From Bacillota bacterium (lineage in GTDB: Bacteria; Bacillota_A; Clostridia; Lachnospirales; Lachnospiraceae), in NCBI GenBank assembly GCA_023407175.1, contig JAEYMU010000012.1, positions 310,001-374,000 on the forward strand: a stretch of DNA of 64,000 nt. Direction: 5' to 3'. Positions within the stretch are counted from its first letter, which is position 1, and each line of letters opens with the position of its first letter. The notes below the pieces were generated by a model. The model worked only from the letters and a program-made list of their open reading frames with translations. It ran no database searches and was not told the DNA's origin. Made by a program: the position numbers and the translations under genes. Shown piece by piece: positions 1 through 8,814 of the stretch.

Positions 1-2562
1 CATCGGTGTCTTATATTTTAAGATAATATGATGGCTACCGGCCTCAAGGGGCAGCGCCATATACATGATATTTCCCCGCAGCAGCTCTGTCTTTGTTCCG
101 TCCACGTAAGCACTCCAGCCCTTGGAATAAGGTATGCTTAATACCAGCACCTTGCTTTGTTCCAGGGTAATATCGCCCTGAATACGATTATTTGACAGCT
201 CCAGGTTAGTCAGTGTGTCCTTTTGCAGTTCCTTTATCTTGTTTTCATAATAATTCATATCAACACTGTAGACTTCCAGGTCTTTATAATAAAAGCTCTG
301 CTTTTCCGGAAAGCTTAGCTCAATCTCCTGCTCTTCACCGGTACTTTGCCCGGTATTAATCAGGTAATTCTCCTTACCGAAATACGAGTTATAATAAATG
401 TTTCTTACAACAACCTTCTTCTTTACTCCGGTATCGGCCACTGCATAAAAAGGATAGGATATACTTTCTTTTTTATTAATGGCTAAGCCGCCCAGCCTGA
501 CATAGATTTCCGAGTCCGGTGCGGCTTCAAAGCGAAAGGTGATTTTTGCATCCTTATTTTTTATAATCAGTCTGTCCTCACTTAAATCGACACCTGAATC
601 CGCTTTTATCGATGCCTCCAGCTTCTTAACACCATAATCAAGATTATCCCCGGCCTCCGCTGCATAGGATGTTGCCCCATCGAGAATTACCGAGCTTAGC
701 ATGGCACTCTGCTTTTCAAGGGCGCTTAGCTGCTCATAATCCCCGGAAAGCATATAACTGCCGTAAGCATAGCCCAAGGGCAGGGCATAATTGTTCTGAT
801 ACAGATAATACGATTTCTTGCCGGAGGTTATCTTTTTTAACAGGGTATAACCATAAGGAACCGCTGCTTTCGTCTTTGTTGCAAAGTATTTTACTCCTGC
901 CAGCGTATTAAGAATTGTCCGGTTATCCATATCATCAAAGCGGTAAGCCGATATCTGGCTTAAATCCTCCAGTCCCTTCAGGTAGGAGGAAACACTGCCA
1001 TCCATCAGACTGTAATAGCCTGAAACATCATACTTTTCATTATTCAGGGCTTCGTTCAGAGCATTGTCATTATAAGTATCCACCCGGTAAAAGGAAGTAT
1101 CCTCAATTTCAGACAATAGGGACCATACTCCCCCGTAGGAATCCTTCTCCACTTCTTCTTTACTGTCAAATTCACTGACATAATCCCCATATCGCGGAGA
1201 AAGAAGAAAATATCCGTTTATCACAAGACTCACCAATACCAGCCCCCCAAAGATTCCTTGGGCAAATAGAGGCTGCTTTTTCATAAAGCCTGATTGCAAC
1301 GCCAGAATAATCAGAACGGACACTGTCAGGCAAAGAAATACCACCTTAACGCTATGCTTGGAGGGAAACAGAAAGACTGCCATGCCATAACCGACTAGCC
1401 CTATCAGCAAAAGGATTATTTCCTTCCTGTCCAATACAAAAATTTTTTCATAGGTAAGGCTAAAGGTAATGGCTACCAGTAAGCCCATGATAAAGCCCCA
1501 CCGGTTTGCCACATAGGAAAAGCCATTCATAAAATAGCCAAAGACCGGAACACACAAACCACCGAGAATTAGGACATAGGTAATATGCAGCTTCCAGTAT
1601 TTTTTGTCACACAGTAAAATAGCAAGGCTCACGATTACAGCAACCGGGAATGACAGAAGGGTCCAGAAGCCGGTATAGGACTCTGTTGTAAAAAAGCCCT
1701 TGACGAGAGCGACATAATATCTTGGAGGGTAGGCAAAATAGCTTGTTAAAAGCTTTGGTCCGGCACCCAGTCTTCCATTATTTAAAAAGGCATATACCAC
1801 CGGCAAAAACAAAAAGGCCGCCAGCGTAACTCCCAGAAGATAGCTGCCGCCTGTCTTAAGCCCGGTGATAACCAATCCGCCAAAAAAGCTTTTGTATTCT
1901 TTACGGTACAAGGTAATATAACGAAAGATAATATAAATCACCGTAATAACCGACAGAATAAAGAAAAAATAGAAATTACTGAATGCACTGATACTCGTCA
2001 TTACAATCAGCAGGTATGGTTTCCTTCTGCGAAGCACCTGTTCTGCGCCAATGAGCAAAAGTGGCAGATAAATCAGCGGATTCATGAAAAACGGATGACG
2101 TAAGCAGGCAAACAGGGTATAGCCGTTGAAAACATAGATCAGCGCCCCCAAAGCCACTGCCATTCCACTCCTTTTCCAGTATTTCATGAATAGAATAAAG
2201 CTGATTCCGGCCAGATAAAACCGGAGTAAAATAAGCAGTCCATATAAAAACACTGAGTTTTCCTTTGTCACAAAAACAGAAAATAATGTGATCGGATCCC
2301 CCAGAACATAATAGTTTAGCGTTGTTATCGTATCAAAGCCAAGTCCCAGCCTAAAATCCATCAGGGCAAAACCATGGCCCAATAGAAAATCCCGCAGCAG
2401 CCCCCCATAATACACCAGCATAGGCAGATGCTGATACAGACCATCCGGCCACCATACAAAGGTCTTCCCCTCCCGTATAAACTGCAAAAGCAGAAGCGGA
2501 AGCAGCAGTAGAAAGGCTATGGTATAGATTAGATACGTATTTTTGTAATGAAACTTTTTCAT
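1..2562 (-). CDS. YfhO family membrane protein (3' end cut off by window)
   Basis: The frame stays open from an ATG at 2562 to base 1 (854 codons, no stop), so the C-terminus is outside the window. The translation begins MKKFHYKNTYLIYT and has about a dozen hydrophobic helices over the first 470 or so residues. Motifs include a WWPDGLYQHLP segment after the first helix and GLGFDTITTLNYY. A long extracytoplasmic beta-rich region follows, ending with LEAGSHHIILKYKTP. This is the layout of YfhO-type proteins, polytopic proteins of the GT-C type. In Bacillus subtilis, YfhO works with CsbB in adding GlcNAc to lipoteichoic acid. A role in decorating a surface polymer is inferred from family only. 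The last codons read so far resemble the end of the extracytoplasmic domain, so probably only a terminal membrane helix is missing. No partner gene is visible next to it. Confidence 0.85.
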   Translation of the reverse strand, partial: MKKFHYKNTYLIYTIAFLLLLPLLLLQFIREGKTFVWWPDGLYQHLPMLVYYGGLLRDFLLGHGFALMDFRLGLGFDTITTLNYYVLGDPITLFSVFVTKENSVFLYGLLILLRFYLAGISFILFMKYWKRSGMAVALGALIYVFNGYTLFACLRHPFFMNPLIYLPLLLIGAEQVLRRRKPYLLIVMTSISAFSNFYFFFILSVITVIYIIFRYITLYRKEYKSFFGGLVITGLKTGGSYLLGVTLAAFLFLPVVYAFLNNGRLGAGPKLLTSYFAYPPRYYVALVKGFFTTESYTGFWTLLSFPVAVIVSLAILLCDKKYWKLHITYVLILGGLCVPVFGYFMNGFSYVANRWGFIMGLLVAITFSLTYEKIFVLDRKEIILLLIGLVGYGMAVFLFPSKHSVKVVFLCLTVSVLIILALQSGFMKKQPLFAQGIFGGLVLVSLVINGYFLLSPRYGDYVSEFDSKEEVEKDSYGGVWSLLSEIEDTSFYRVDTYNDNALNEALNNEKYDVSGYYSLMDGSVSSYLKGLEDLSQISAYRFDDMDNRTILNTLAGVKYFATKTKAAVPYGYTLLKKITSGKKSYYLYQNNYALPLGYAYGSYMLSGDYEQLSALEKQSAMLSSVILDGATSYAAEAGDNLDYGVKKLEASIKADSGVDLSEDRLIIKNKDAKITFRFEAAPDSEIYVRLGGLAINKKESISYPFYAVADTGVKKKVVVRNIYYNSYFGKENYLINTGQSTGEEQEIELSFPEKQSFYYKDLEVYSVDMNYYENKIKELQKDTLTNLELSNNRIQGDITLEQSKVLVLSIPYSKGWSAYVDGTKTELLRGNIMYMALPLEAGSHHIILKYKTPM

Positions 2563-2731
2563 AGACCGTTATTTTGCTCCTTAATCACTGATTCCGGGGA
2601 AACCCCGTACATTCCTTCTTTTCAGTACAACGTTATTTTCTAACAATTACCGTTATAATATACGACGTTTGAAAAATCAAAAAAATATACTGAACTTTTT
2701 AATATTGGGAAATGCCCTATACTGCAACAAA

Positions 2732-2873
2732 AAAGGAGCGTGTATGAAATCAAAAATATGATTTAGTGAGATTGGTAGAAGAAACTGTATCCTGCTATTA
2801 GGATATGTTTCAAGAAAAAAGTATGGATTTAGAGAAGGTGATTATTGGAGATGGTTTAGTTCCCGCGGAATAA
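2732..2873 (+). pseudogene. Relic of a corrinoid (B12-binding) protein N-terminus
   Basis: A ribosome binding site (AAAGGAG, about 2732-2738) precedes an ATG at 2744 (M-K-S), then the frame breaks. One base further on, from 2754, the translation reads KYDLVRLVEETVSCY, a stop, DMFQEKSMDLEKVIIGDG and LVPAE, then TAA. The spacing of LV..VEE and the I-I-x-x-GLVPA ending match the N-terminal helical cap of methyltransferase corrinoid proteins (B12-binding_2 type, MtbC/MttC-like), where the helix normally ends in GL(I/V)PAM. One frameshift plus one in-frame stop within 40 codons, and no B12 domain after it, mark this as a dead fragment. Its end overlaps the 3' end of the opposite-strand LuxR gene. 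The similarity is by eye and short. Confidence 0.45.
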
Positions 2874-3608
2874 TTTCAGCAGCTGGCTTCTGCTGTTAAT
2901 CTGCAGCTTACGGTATAGATTCAGGATATGCTTTTTTAAGGTATTATTTGTGATACAAAGCTTCTCACAGATACTTTCATTGGATTCGCTTAGCAGGAGA
3001 AGGCTAAGGATTGTCTCCTCCCTTTTGGTTAACTGGTATCGGAAGGCACACTGCTCAACCGTCAACCCGGAATCCGCCTTCTCCCTAGCCTCCCGAAGCA
3101 GCCTGAATTCCAGATGCTCCATTAGAAGCTCAAGAATAAAGATATCCTCATACTCAAAATCCGGTTCTCCCTTTTTCCGGTACAGGGTTACTACGCCAAG
3201 CAGCCGCTGGTGGTCTGCAATCAGCATGTCCAGCCCATAATGCCAGCCCTCCGGGAGAAAATAGGACTTATAATACTGGCTCTGCACTCTCTGCTCCTCC
3301 GGCATAAGGTCGGTCTCCCGGTATATGATGCTCTTTCCGCTTTGCAGCAAGCCCTTACTATAGTCAATATCAAAGAAATTCTTCATATAGCGGCTGCCAA
3401 GCTCCGCATCCGCATTATAAAATACCGGATGAACCAATTCGCCTTTTCCATCTTCGGAGGCAAGAAAAAAGTCCGCACTGTCATAGCGAATCAGACTTCT
3501 CAACTGCTCCAGCAGTATGCTCCTCATCTGATCCAGATTGTCCATACTGTGAATCCGGTAGATAATATGATTTAATACAATCCAGTCATTGGTTCCGAAG
3601 GTTTTCAA
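2856..3608 (-). CDS. LuxR-family transcriptional regulator with GAF-like sensor domain
   Basis: 250 residues. Residues 1-180 form an N-terminal alpha/beta domain that reads like a degenerate GAF sensor. The C-terminal 65 residues (LTKREETILSLLLLSESNES..LCITNNTLKKHILNLYRKL) are a LuxR-type helix-turn-helix with the usual T-x-RE opening and recognition helix. The start is TTG at 3608, seven bases after GAGAGGAG. It is a clear paralogue of the regulator at 5036-5773: both open with NDWI-LN-IIY and share FDIDYSKG/YINYDYASG, YRE-D and YYK motifs. The two copies flank agmatine deiminase, so control of that gene or a response to polyamine-type compounds is a fair guess, but no ligand can be read from the sequence. 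Confidence 0.85.
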   Translation of the reverse strand: MKTFGTNDWIVLNHIIYRIHSMDNLDQMRSILLEQLRSLIRYDSADFFLASEDGKGELVHPVFYNADAELGSRYMKNFFDIDYSKGLLQSGKSIIYRETDLMPEEQRVQSQYYKSYFLPEGWHYGLDMLIADHQRLLGVVTLYRKKGEPDFEYEDIFILELLMEHLEFRLLREAREKADSGLTVEQCAFRYQLTKREETILSLLLLSESNESICEKLCITNNTLKKHILNLYRKLQINSRSQLLKLFRGN

Positions 3609-3701
3609 GTCTAAGCTCCTCTCCTGTATTTTAATATATTGAATTTACCATAGATGCGTTATAAAGTAAAGCCTGCTGCCTGTGTTGCCCTGCTGCACCT
3701 T

Positions 3702-4793
3702 CTACAAAGCAGGTATTTGCTGAGTAATACAATGGATATTACCGCCACCGAGCAGAATTTCTCTCGTATCTATCTGGATTACTTTTCTGTCCGGATACAG
3801 CTGCTGCAGCTTTTCCTTTGCCGGCTGATCCATCGGATCATCAAAGCCCGGCATGATGACGGCACCGTTGCAGACATAATAGTTTACATAGGAGGCTGCC
3901 AGACGGTCTCCGGCCTTTCTTGGTCTGGTTCTTTCCGTTCGTACAAGTCCCTCGCTTTCTTCCTTGCTTACGGTAATCGGCCTCGGCAGGTTCAGCTTAT
4001 GTATCTCAAGCCTTCTTCCCTTGGCATCTACCGCCTCCCGCAATATGTCATAGCAGCTTCTGGAGCGCTCATACTGGGGGTCCTCTGTATCCTCCGTCCA
4101 GGCAAGCACTACCACCTGGGGCCTTACAAAGCAGCAGATATTATCCACATGGCCGTTTGTCTCGTCATTATAGATTCCGTATTTTAACCAGATTACCTGA
4201 TCAACATTCAGATAGTGCTTTAGCACTCCTTCTATTTCATCCTTGGACAACCGGGGGTTACGGCCTTCACTTAGAAGACATTCCTCCGTTACGATAGCCG
4301 TTTTGTCTCCATCCACATGAATCGCTCCTCCCTCCAGAACGAAATTCTCCGGCGAATAGGTATCTACCTGCTCCAGCTCGCAAAGCCCTTCGGCCACCAG
4401 GCTGTCCTTATCCCACGGATAATACAAGCCGTCCTTTAAGCCTCCCCAGGCATTAAAGCCCCAGTCTATCCCCCGAATTACCCCCCTTTCATTTTTCACA
4501 AAGGTTGCACCTGTATCCCGGCACCAGGAGTCATCACTTGCTATCCCGGCTATCTGCACCTGCGAAAGCAGCTTTGTACGGGCATTGTCATACTGGTCCT
4601 CATTTACCAGCATCAGCACCGGTTCAAAGCCGGCTATTGTATTGGCCACCCTTGCAAAAACCTCCTGTGCCTCCCTGCCTCCATTGCGCCAGATATCCGG
4701 TCTTTGCGGCCAGATTATGACCGTTTTTTGATGGGGCTCATATTCCCCCGGCATGTAAAAACCGTCCCTCCTGGGATTTGATTTCAGCTTCAT
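3702..4793 (-). CDS. aguA: Agmatine deiminase
   Basis: 363 residues from the ATG at 4793, which follows TAAGGAGGAAG by the right distance. A longer frame opening at 4859 lacks a ribosome binding site. The enzyme converts agmatine to N-carbamoylputrescine and ammonia in the cytoplasm. Family signatures are plain: the N-terminal GFYMPGEYEPHQKTVIIWP, the W-G-F-N-A-W-G-G segment, EGGAIHVDGDKTAIVTEECL, the NGHVDN histidine motif and the C-terminal GGGNIHCITQQIP with the catalytic cysteine. The full family length is present. No carbamoyltransferase, carbamate kinase or agmatine antiporter (the usual aguBDC partners) lies nearby, so it appears as a single gene between two LuxR regulators. That leaves its place in a pathway (putrescine synthesis or energy yield) open. 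Confidence 0.96.
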   Translation of the reverse strand: MKLKSNPRRDGFYMPGEYEPHQKTVIIWPQRPDIWRNGGREAQEVFARVANTIAGFEPVLMLVNEDQYDNARTKLLSQVQIAGIASDDSWCRDTGATFVKNERGVIRGIDWGFNAWGGLKDGLYYPWDKDSLVAEGLCELEQVDTYSPENFVLEGGAIHVDGDKTAIVTEECLLSEGRNPRLSKDEIEGVLKHYLNVDQVIWLKYGIYNDETNGHVDNICCFVRPQVVVLAWTEDTEDPQYERSRSCYDILREAVDAKGRRLEIHKLNLPRPITVSKEESEGLVRTERTRPRKAGDRLAASYVNYYVCNGAVIMPGFDDPMDQPAKEKLQQLYPDRKVIQIDTREILLGGGNIHCITQQIPAL

Positions 4794-4849
4794 TGATAAC
4801 TTCCTCCTTATGGCAGTCAATTCCTCCTGCCTTTCTTGCTTTTCAATGC

Positions 4850-4884
4850 AAAAAGGCACTGTAGGATTTTATCCCTACAATGCC
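4850..4884 (-). terminator. Rho-independent terminator between LuxR gene and aguA
   Basis: Read on the minus strand, arms GGCA-x-TGTAGG and CCTACA-x-TGCC (4855-4865 with 4874-4884) close a hairpin with an 8-base loop, followed at once by TTTTT (4854-4850). It ends the message of the upstream LuxR gene, or acts as an attenuator in the aguA leader, since the aguA start lies only about 60 bases further on. Confidence 0.65.
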
Positions 4885-4892
4885 TCACTGCA

Positions 4893-4917
4893 ATTGATTA
4901 GCTTCATTCTAATCAAT
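4893..4917. promoter_or_regulatory. Perfect 9-bp inverted repeat upstream of aguA
   Basis: ATTGATTAG (4893-4901) and CTAATCAAT (4909-4917) are exact reverse complements with a 7-base spacer. No T-run suits a terminator on the minus strand. It lies between the second LuxR gene and the terminator ahead of aguA and could be an operator for one of the two LuxR regulators. The function is inferred. Confidence 0.4.
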
Positions 4918-5035
4918 TTTGCCGCTTTATTCAATTGCCCCCGACGGCCATATTATTTACTCCAGGGGAGAAAAAACTAATCCGAAGGTACTAATTTTTA
5001 ATCCTTCCTAAGCAGTTTTAAAATTGCATTCCTGC

Positions 5036-5773
5036 CTAGCTTTGTATCTGTTGTATCAGCTGAAGCCTTGACTTCATGCCGGTCTTTTTATAAATATTAT
5101 TCATGTGCTTTTTTAGTGTATTATTGGATATGGCCAGCTCCTCACAGAGCTGCTTTCCTTCCTTGCCGGTCAAAATCCCTTCCAATATGACAGATTCCTG
5201 ATGGGTCAATTCAAATTCCTCGATGCATTCCACCAGAGTATATTTTTTATTGCCCTGCTTTTCAAAATGCTGGTGCAGGCGAAGTGCCATATTGTCCTTT
5301 ATCATATCCAGTACAAAGATATCCTGTCCGTCAAAGTCACTTTTCCCCTTTCTGCGGTAAAAGGACAGGGCCCCAAGAAATCTTTCATGAAAGGATATAT
5401 TCAGCTCCAGTGAATAATGCCACTTGTTTGTATCGTACATTTCTTTATAATACTTGGTTTTAACCCGTTCTCGATCGGAAATGATATCGCTCTCACGGTA
5501 GACAAAATTCCTGCCTGTGGAAAAAATCCCGCTCGCATAATCATAATTGATATAGATGCTTGAATACTTTTTCAGCTCCTCATCATTTATACCAGTCCCA
5601 ACCGGACGCTCCAGGGAGCTGCCATCAGCAGATGCCAGATAAAAGGTTGCCGCATCAAAATCAATGAGCCTGCCAAGCATCTTTATGACCGTCAGCCGCA
5701 TTTCATCGATATCTTCAATATAATACAACTTATATATTATAGAATTGAGTAAAATCCAATCATTTGTTTCCAT
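5036..5773 (-). CDS. LuxR-family transcriptional regulator with GAF-like sensor domain (paralogue)
   Basis: 245 residues starting METNDWILLNSIIYKLYYIEDIDE, with AAAAGGACAA upstream. It has the same two-part build as the regulator at 2856-3608: an alpha/beta sensor domain of about 180 residues with FYLAS, NYDYASG, YRESD and YYKEMYD motifs, then a C-terminal LuxR helix-turn-helix (LTHQESVILEGILTGKEGKQ..LAISNNTLKKHMNNIYKK). It lies upstream of aguA in the same direction, separated by a terminator and an inverted repeat. It probably arose by duplication, and divergence is greatest in the sensor domain. The ligand is unknown. Confidence 0.85.
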   Translation of the reverse strand: METNDWILLNSIIYKLYYIEDIDEMRLTVIKMLGRLIDFDAATFYLASADGSSLERPVGTGINDEELKKYSSIYINYDYASGIFSTGRNFVYRESDIISDRERVKTKYYKEMYDTNKWHYSLELNISFHERFLGALSFYRRKGKSDFDGQDIFVLDMIKDNMALRLHQHFEKQGNKKYTLVECIEEFELTHQESVILEGILTGKEGKQLCEELAISNNTLKKHMNNIYKKTGMKSRLQLIQQIQS

Positions 5774-5788
5774 TAGAAATTGTCCTTT

Positions 5789-7372
5789 TTACTGTGCACT
5801 GTCCGTTGCGGTACCATTTTGCGTACTATTATTTGGGGTAGTACTATTTTCTGTAGTAGTTTTCTCTGTTGTTGTATTTGTCTTACTGCTGTCGGTCTTC
5901 TTATCCTTGTCGGTGTCATAGTTCTCGGTTCCCGCCAGCTCATAAACCACTACGGCTACCCCCCTCTTAATGTACTGGAACATCTTCTTTGCATTTTCCG
6001 GCGGCATATTGATACATCCGTGGGAGCCGCTTGTCAGGTAGATATCCTTGCCGAACTTGCTTCTCCAGGAAGCGTCATGAAAACCGATGTTCTTATTAAA
6101 GGGCATCCAGTATTTAACCGGGGTCGAATAATCCTCGCCCACCAGGGTGGCATTATTCTCCTTATATTGGACCGGATAGGTGCCGGTGGGAGTTCCCCAA
6201 TCCTTGGACACATTACCGGAGACAAAATCGGATTCCACCACCAGCTCGCCTTCATAATAAAAGAATAGATGCTGGGCCGTCAGGTTTACCTCCACATAGG
6301 TATTACCGATGTCATCTTCCCCATACTGCTGCGCCGTCTGAAAATATACCGGCTCCTTGGTAAGTGTCTCTCCGTCCTGAACCAGCTGTGACAGCTCCTT
6401 CACTTCTTCGGGACGGTTCAGCCACCAGCCGTAATCTCCGCCCTTCACCTTAATAACATCCCCGTAGGTAGTCTTAAAGGTACGGACTCTGCCAAAGGAA
6501 TTATAGGTTTTTCCGATATAATCAACAAATTCCTTTACGCCGTTTTCATCAAAGCTTACATTATAATTGTCATCCAGGAAAATCCATGCACTGATTCGTT
6601 CTCCATCCACAATCTCAGTGGCATCGCCAAACTGGTAGGTTATCTTTGCACCTGCTATTTTATTCATTTTATCCAAAGCCTGTACTAGTGCAGGATACTC
6701 CGAGGTTATCTCCGGCTTTTCATAGCAATCCACTTCCTCAAGGGAAAGGGTTGGTTCCAGTAAATTGATTGCCTCTACAACAGCCTCGTATAATTTATCC
6801 TTAATTACCTTTGTTCCCTGCTCCTGTGCAACAATTTCATAACCGTTTTTTCCGTAAGCCGAAATTGATGCATTCGCAGGCTCCACTATATTGGCTTCGT
6901 CAAAACAATTTAACCGCTCAAAGCAGATTTTCAATAAATCCTCATCGTAGGCAAGCATTGTTTCAACGTCATAATTCTGTTCCTGAAATAAGTACAATGG
7001 CCATGCCAGGCTATTTTGTCCGGTTAACAGCTTATTTACATAATCATTAAACTCCGTATGTAAATCAAAATTTGATCCGAGGATGGTATCGGATAAATTA
7101 TTTCTCTCTTCCAGGGTCAGCCGGTAGGACGCTACTTCCGAATTAATTGCTTTTTCTGCTTCACTTACCGTCATATTGGCTGTATCAATCCCATTAATTA
7201 CCGTATTCCCCAAAAAATGACTTCTGTAATATAAGGCTCCGGCCAGATATAATAACAGCAATACGGCAAATAAGCCGCCTCCCATAATTGATAATCCTAT
7301 GCGGATACCTCTATTTCCGCCCGAACCCTTTATCTTTCTACGTTTGCTTTTCTTTTCCGTTTTTGCAGACAT
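5789..7372 (-). CDS. L,D-transpeptidase (YkuD) with PG-binding domains
   Basis: 527 residues, with the start at 7372 behind GAAGGTG. A basic N-terminus is followed by one membrane helix (about 27-48, GLSIMGGGLFAVLLLLYLAGALYY). Next comes a long region resembling PG_binding_4 repeats (about 60-335). The YkuD catalytic domain is at about 360-480 and carries the HD and SGSHGCINMP motifs, with the catalytic cysteine at about residue 453. A Thr/Ser/Asn-rich tail (about 490-527) ends the protein. It forms 3-3 cross-links between meso-diaminopimelate residues, or attaches proteins to peptidoglycan, outside the membrane. The architecture matches common clostridial L,D-transpeptidases. It ends 15 bases before the LuxR start, and both are read leftward. 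Confidence 0.93.
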   Translation of the reverse strand: MSAKTEKKSKRRKIKGSGGNRGIRIGLSIMGGGLFAVLLLLYLAGALYYRSHFLGNTVINGIDTANMTVSEAEKAINSEVASYRLTLEERNNLSDTILGSNFDLHTEFNDYVNKLLTGQNSLAWPLYLFQEQNYDVETMLAYDEDLLKICFERLNCFDEANIVEPANASISAYGKNGYEIVAQEQGTKVIKDKLYEAVVEAINLLEPTLSLEEVDCYEKPEITSEYPALVQALDKMNKIAGAKITYQFGDATEIVDGERISAWIFLDDNYNVSFDENGVKEFVDYIGKTYNSFGRVRTFKTTYGDVIKVKGGDYGWWLNRPEEVKELSQLVQDGETLTKEPVYFQTAQQYGEDDIGNTYVEVNLTAQHLFFYYEGELVVESDFVSGNVSKDWGTPTGTYPVQYKENNATLVGEDYSTPVKYWMPFNKNIGFHDASWRSKFGKDIYLTSGSHGCINMPPENAKKMFQYIKRGVAVVVYELAGTENYDTDKDKKTDSSKTNTTTEKTTTENSTTPNNSTQNGTATDSAQ

Positions 7373-7633
7373 ACGTCACCTTCGCTCTCTTTATCAGCTC
7401 TCAAAGATAGTTATATTAACAACAGCAATCATAAGCCTTGTCCCTTAAACCATAGAATAAAAACATGTCTGATTTTCGTCAATTTGATTACGTTTTCTTT
7501 AAATCTATATTACATGGCCAGGTGCATCCATAAGACTTATTTCTATTTGTTGTAACCAATTAAGTATAGCAAATCAGCTACCTTCTGTCAAATTAGCTCC
7601 GGCTGATGTAATATATTACCACCCTAATTCAGC
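7373..7633. other. Intergenic region, no gene seen
   Basis: The A/T-rich gap between the L,D-transpeptidase start and the terminator of the next gene holds no open frame with a ribosome binding site. It presumably contains the transpeptidase promoter, but no convincing -35/-10 pair stands out. Confidence 0.5.
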
Positions 7634-7684
7634 AAAAAAAGGACTCCAAAAGTACTACTTCCGTAGTCGTTATGGAGCCCTTTT
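7634..7684 (-). terminator. Terminator of the AraC/GyrI regulator gene
   Basis: On the minus strand GGGCTCCA and TGGAGTCC (7641-7648 with 7672-7679) plus inner CGACTAC/GTAGTAC arms form a long hairpin, followed by seven T residues (7640-7634). The plus strand also ends in TTTT, so it may work both ways. Confidence 0.7.
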
Positions 7685-7734
7685 CCTGCCATACCTATTT
7701 TTGTTGCATCAGGCATTCCGATATCAGGAAAGCA

Positions 7735-8574
7735 TTATTTTTCCTTAACCGGAATCCAAATTTCACTTACATAATCAGCCCTGCTGTTGTCACCCTCGGT
7801 ATAAAACTCGATATCATAATCCGGAACCAGTTCGTAGTTCGATGCCGGCAGCCATTCAGCATACACCCGTTTCCAAAGCTCCTGTATTGCTTCGGGCATC
7901 GCACCCTTACAGGAAAAGATGGCCCAGGTATAAGCCGGGATTTCCAGTATCTCAAAGCCCTCCGGGATTTCCTTTACATATTTTCTCTCACAGCCGATAC
8001 CATACATATAGTCACCTGTATCTGCTTTTGCCACGGAACAGATACCCATCATACCGCAGACCTTTTCCTCAAGCCTTGCAGCATAATATTCACCCCAGAA
8101 TTTTGGTACCTCAGTCTTTGAGGTCTCATCCCTAAAATACCTGGTCTTCGCCACCACCTGTAATGCATCCTTTTTCTCGATCCTGTACTCCATACTGTTA
8201 CCACCTTCCAATATTATTTTCAGTATAAGTCGATTAAAGGATTTTAGAATGGTTCCCTGCTTCTTTGCTTCCTTGGGGGTTACTCCATGGTACCGGCTGA
8301 AGGCCTTCGCAAAGCTTTCGGGAGTCTCATACCCGTACTTATAGGCAATCTCTATGACCTTTCCACTGCCTGCCAACAATTCCTGTCCAGCCAGCGAGAG
8401 GCGCCTGTTTCTGATATACTCGCCCACTGTCAGCCCTGTAAACAGACTGAAAGTCCTCTGAAAATGAAACCCGGAAAGATATACATGCTTTGCCACATCC
8501 TCACAGGTAATATTCTCTGTAAGATGCTCCTCCATATATTCTATTGCCTGATTTAGTGCCTTAATCCATTCCAT
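7735..8574 (-). CDS. AraC-family regulator with GyrI-like effector domain
   Basis: 279 residues from the ATG at 8574 (MEWIKALNQAIEYMEEHL), 9 bases after GGAG. An ATG three codons upstream overlaps the ribosome binding site. Residues 1-105 hold two AraC helix-turn-helix motifs (LSGFHFQRTFSLFTG and IAYKYGYETPESFAKAFSRYHGVTPKEAK). Residues 130-279 are a GyrI/Rob-type effector-binding domain with the closing EIWIPVKEK. This places it with regulators such as Rob and BltR-like sensors of amphipathic drugs. It shares its plan with the regulator at 60686-61630. No exporter is adjacent. Confidence 0.92.
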   Translation of the reverse strand: MEWIKALNQAIEYMEEHLTENITCEDVAKHVYLSGFHFQRTFSLFTGLTVGEYIRNRRLSLAGQELLAGSGKVIEIAYKYGYETPESFAKAFSRYHGVTPKEAKKQGTILKSFNRLILKIILEGGNSMEYRIEKKDALQVVAKTRYFRDETSKTEVPKFWGEYYAARLEEKVCGMMGICSVAKADTGDYMYGIGCERKYVKEIPEGFEILEIPAYTWAIFSCKGAMPEAIQELWKRVYAEWLPASNYELVPDYDIEFYTEGDNSRADYVSEIWIPVKEK

Positions 8575-8691
8575 ATCCGTCATCTCCTTACAATGCTATG
8601 GTAACAGAAAGCTTCCCATAATTCCTGTCAGTAAATGCTTCCTACTGTCCTAGGGATTACGTTTTAACAGTTCTCCGTATTTCCTATCATC

Positions 8692-8780
8692 AAAAAGAGC
8701 TATGGAAAGCAACCCTCTGAATTACCCGCTAATTACAATTAAATCCGCAGAATTCATACAGGAACCTTACCACAGCTCTT
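8692..8780 (-). terminator. Possible terminator hairpin after the BMP/ABC operon
   Basis: Arms at 8766-8780 (CTTACCACAGCTCTT) and 8695-8709 (AAGAGCTATGGAAAG) pair over 15 positions with two mismatches. On the minus strand they are followed by TTTTT. The 56-base loop is large, so the call is tentative. It lies 35 bases past the last permease stop. Confidence 0.4.
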
Positions 8781-8814
8781 CCTAATTTATATGAGCTTGA
8801 TGTAATATCCGCTT

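Noticed and set aside
669..1178. Two adjacent plus-strand frames near the left end
   Set aside because: Both are antisense to the YfhO-like gene, whose frame is open through the whole region and has clear family sequence.
4893..4917. Terminator at the perfect inverted repeat
   Set aside because: No T-run on the minus strand, where the transcript is expected. A true terminator with T-run lies 10 bases further on.
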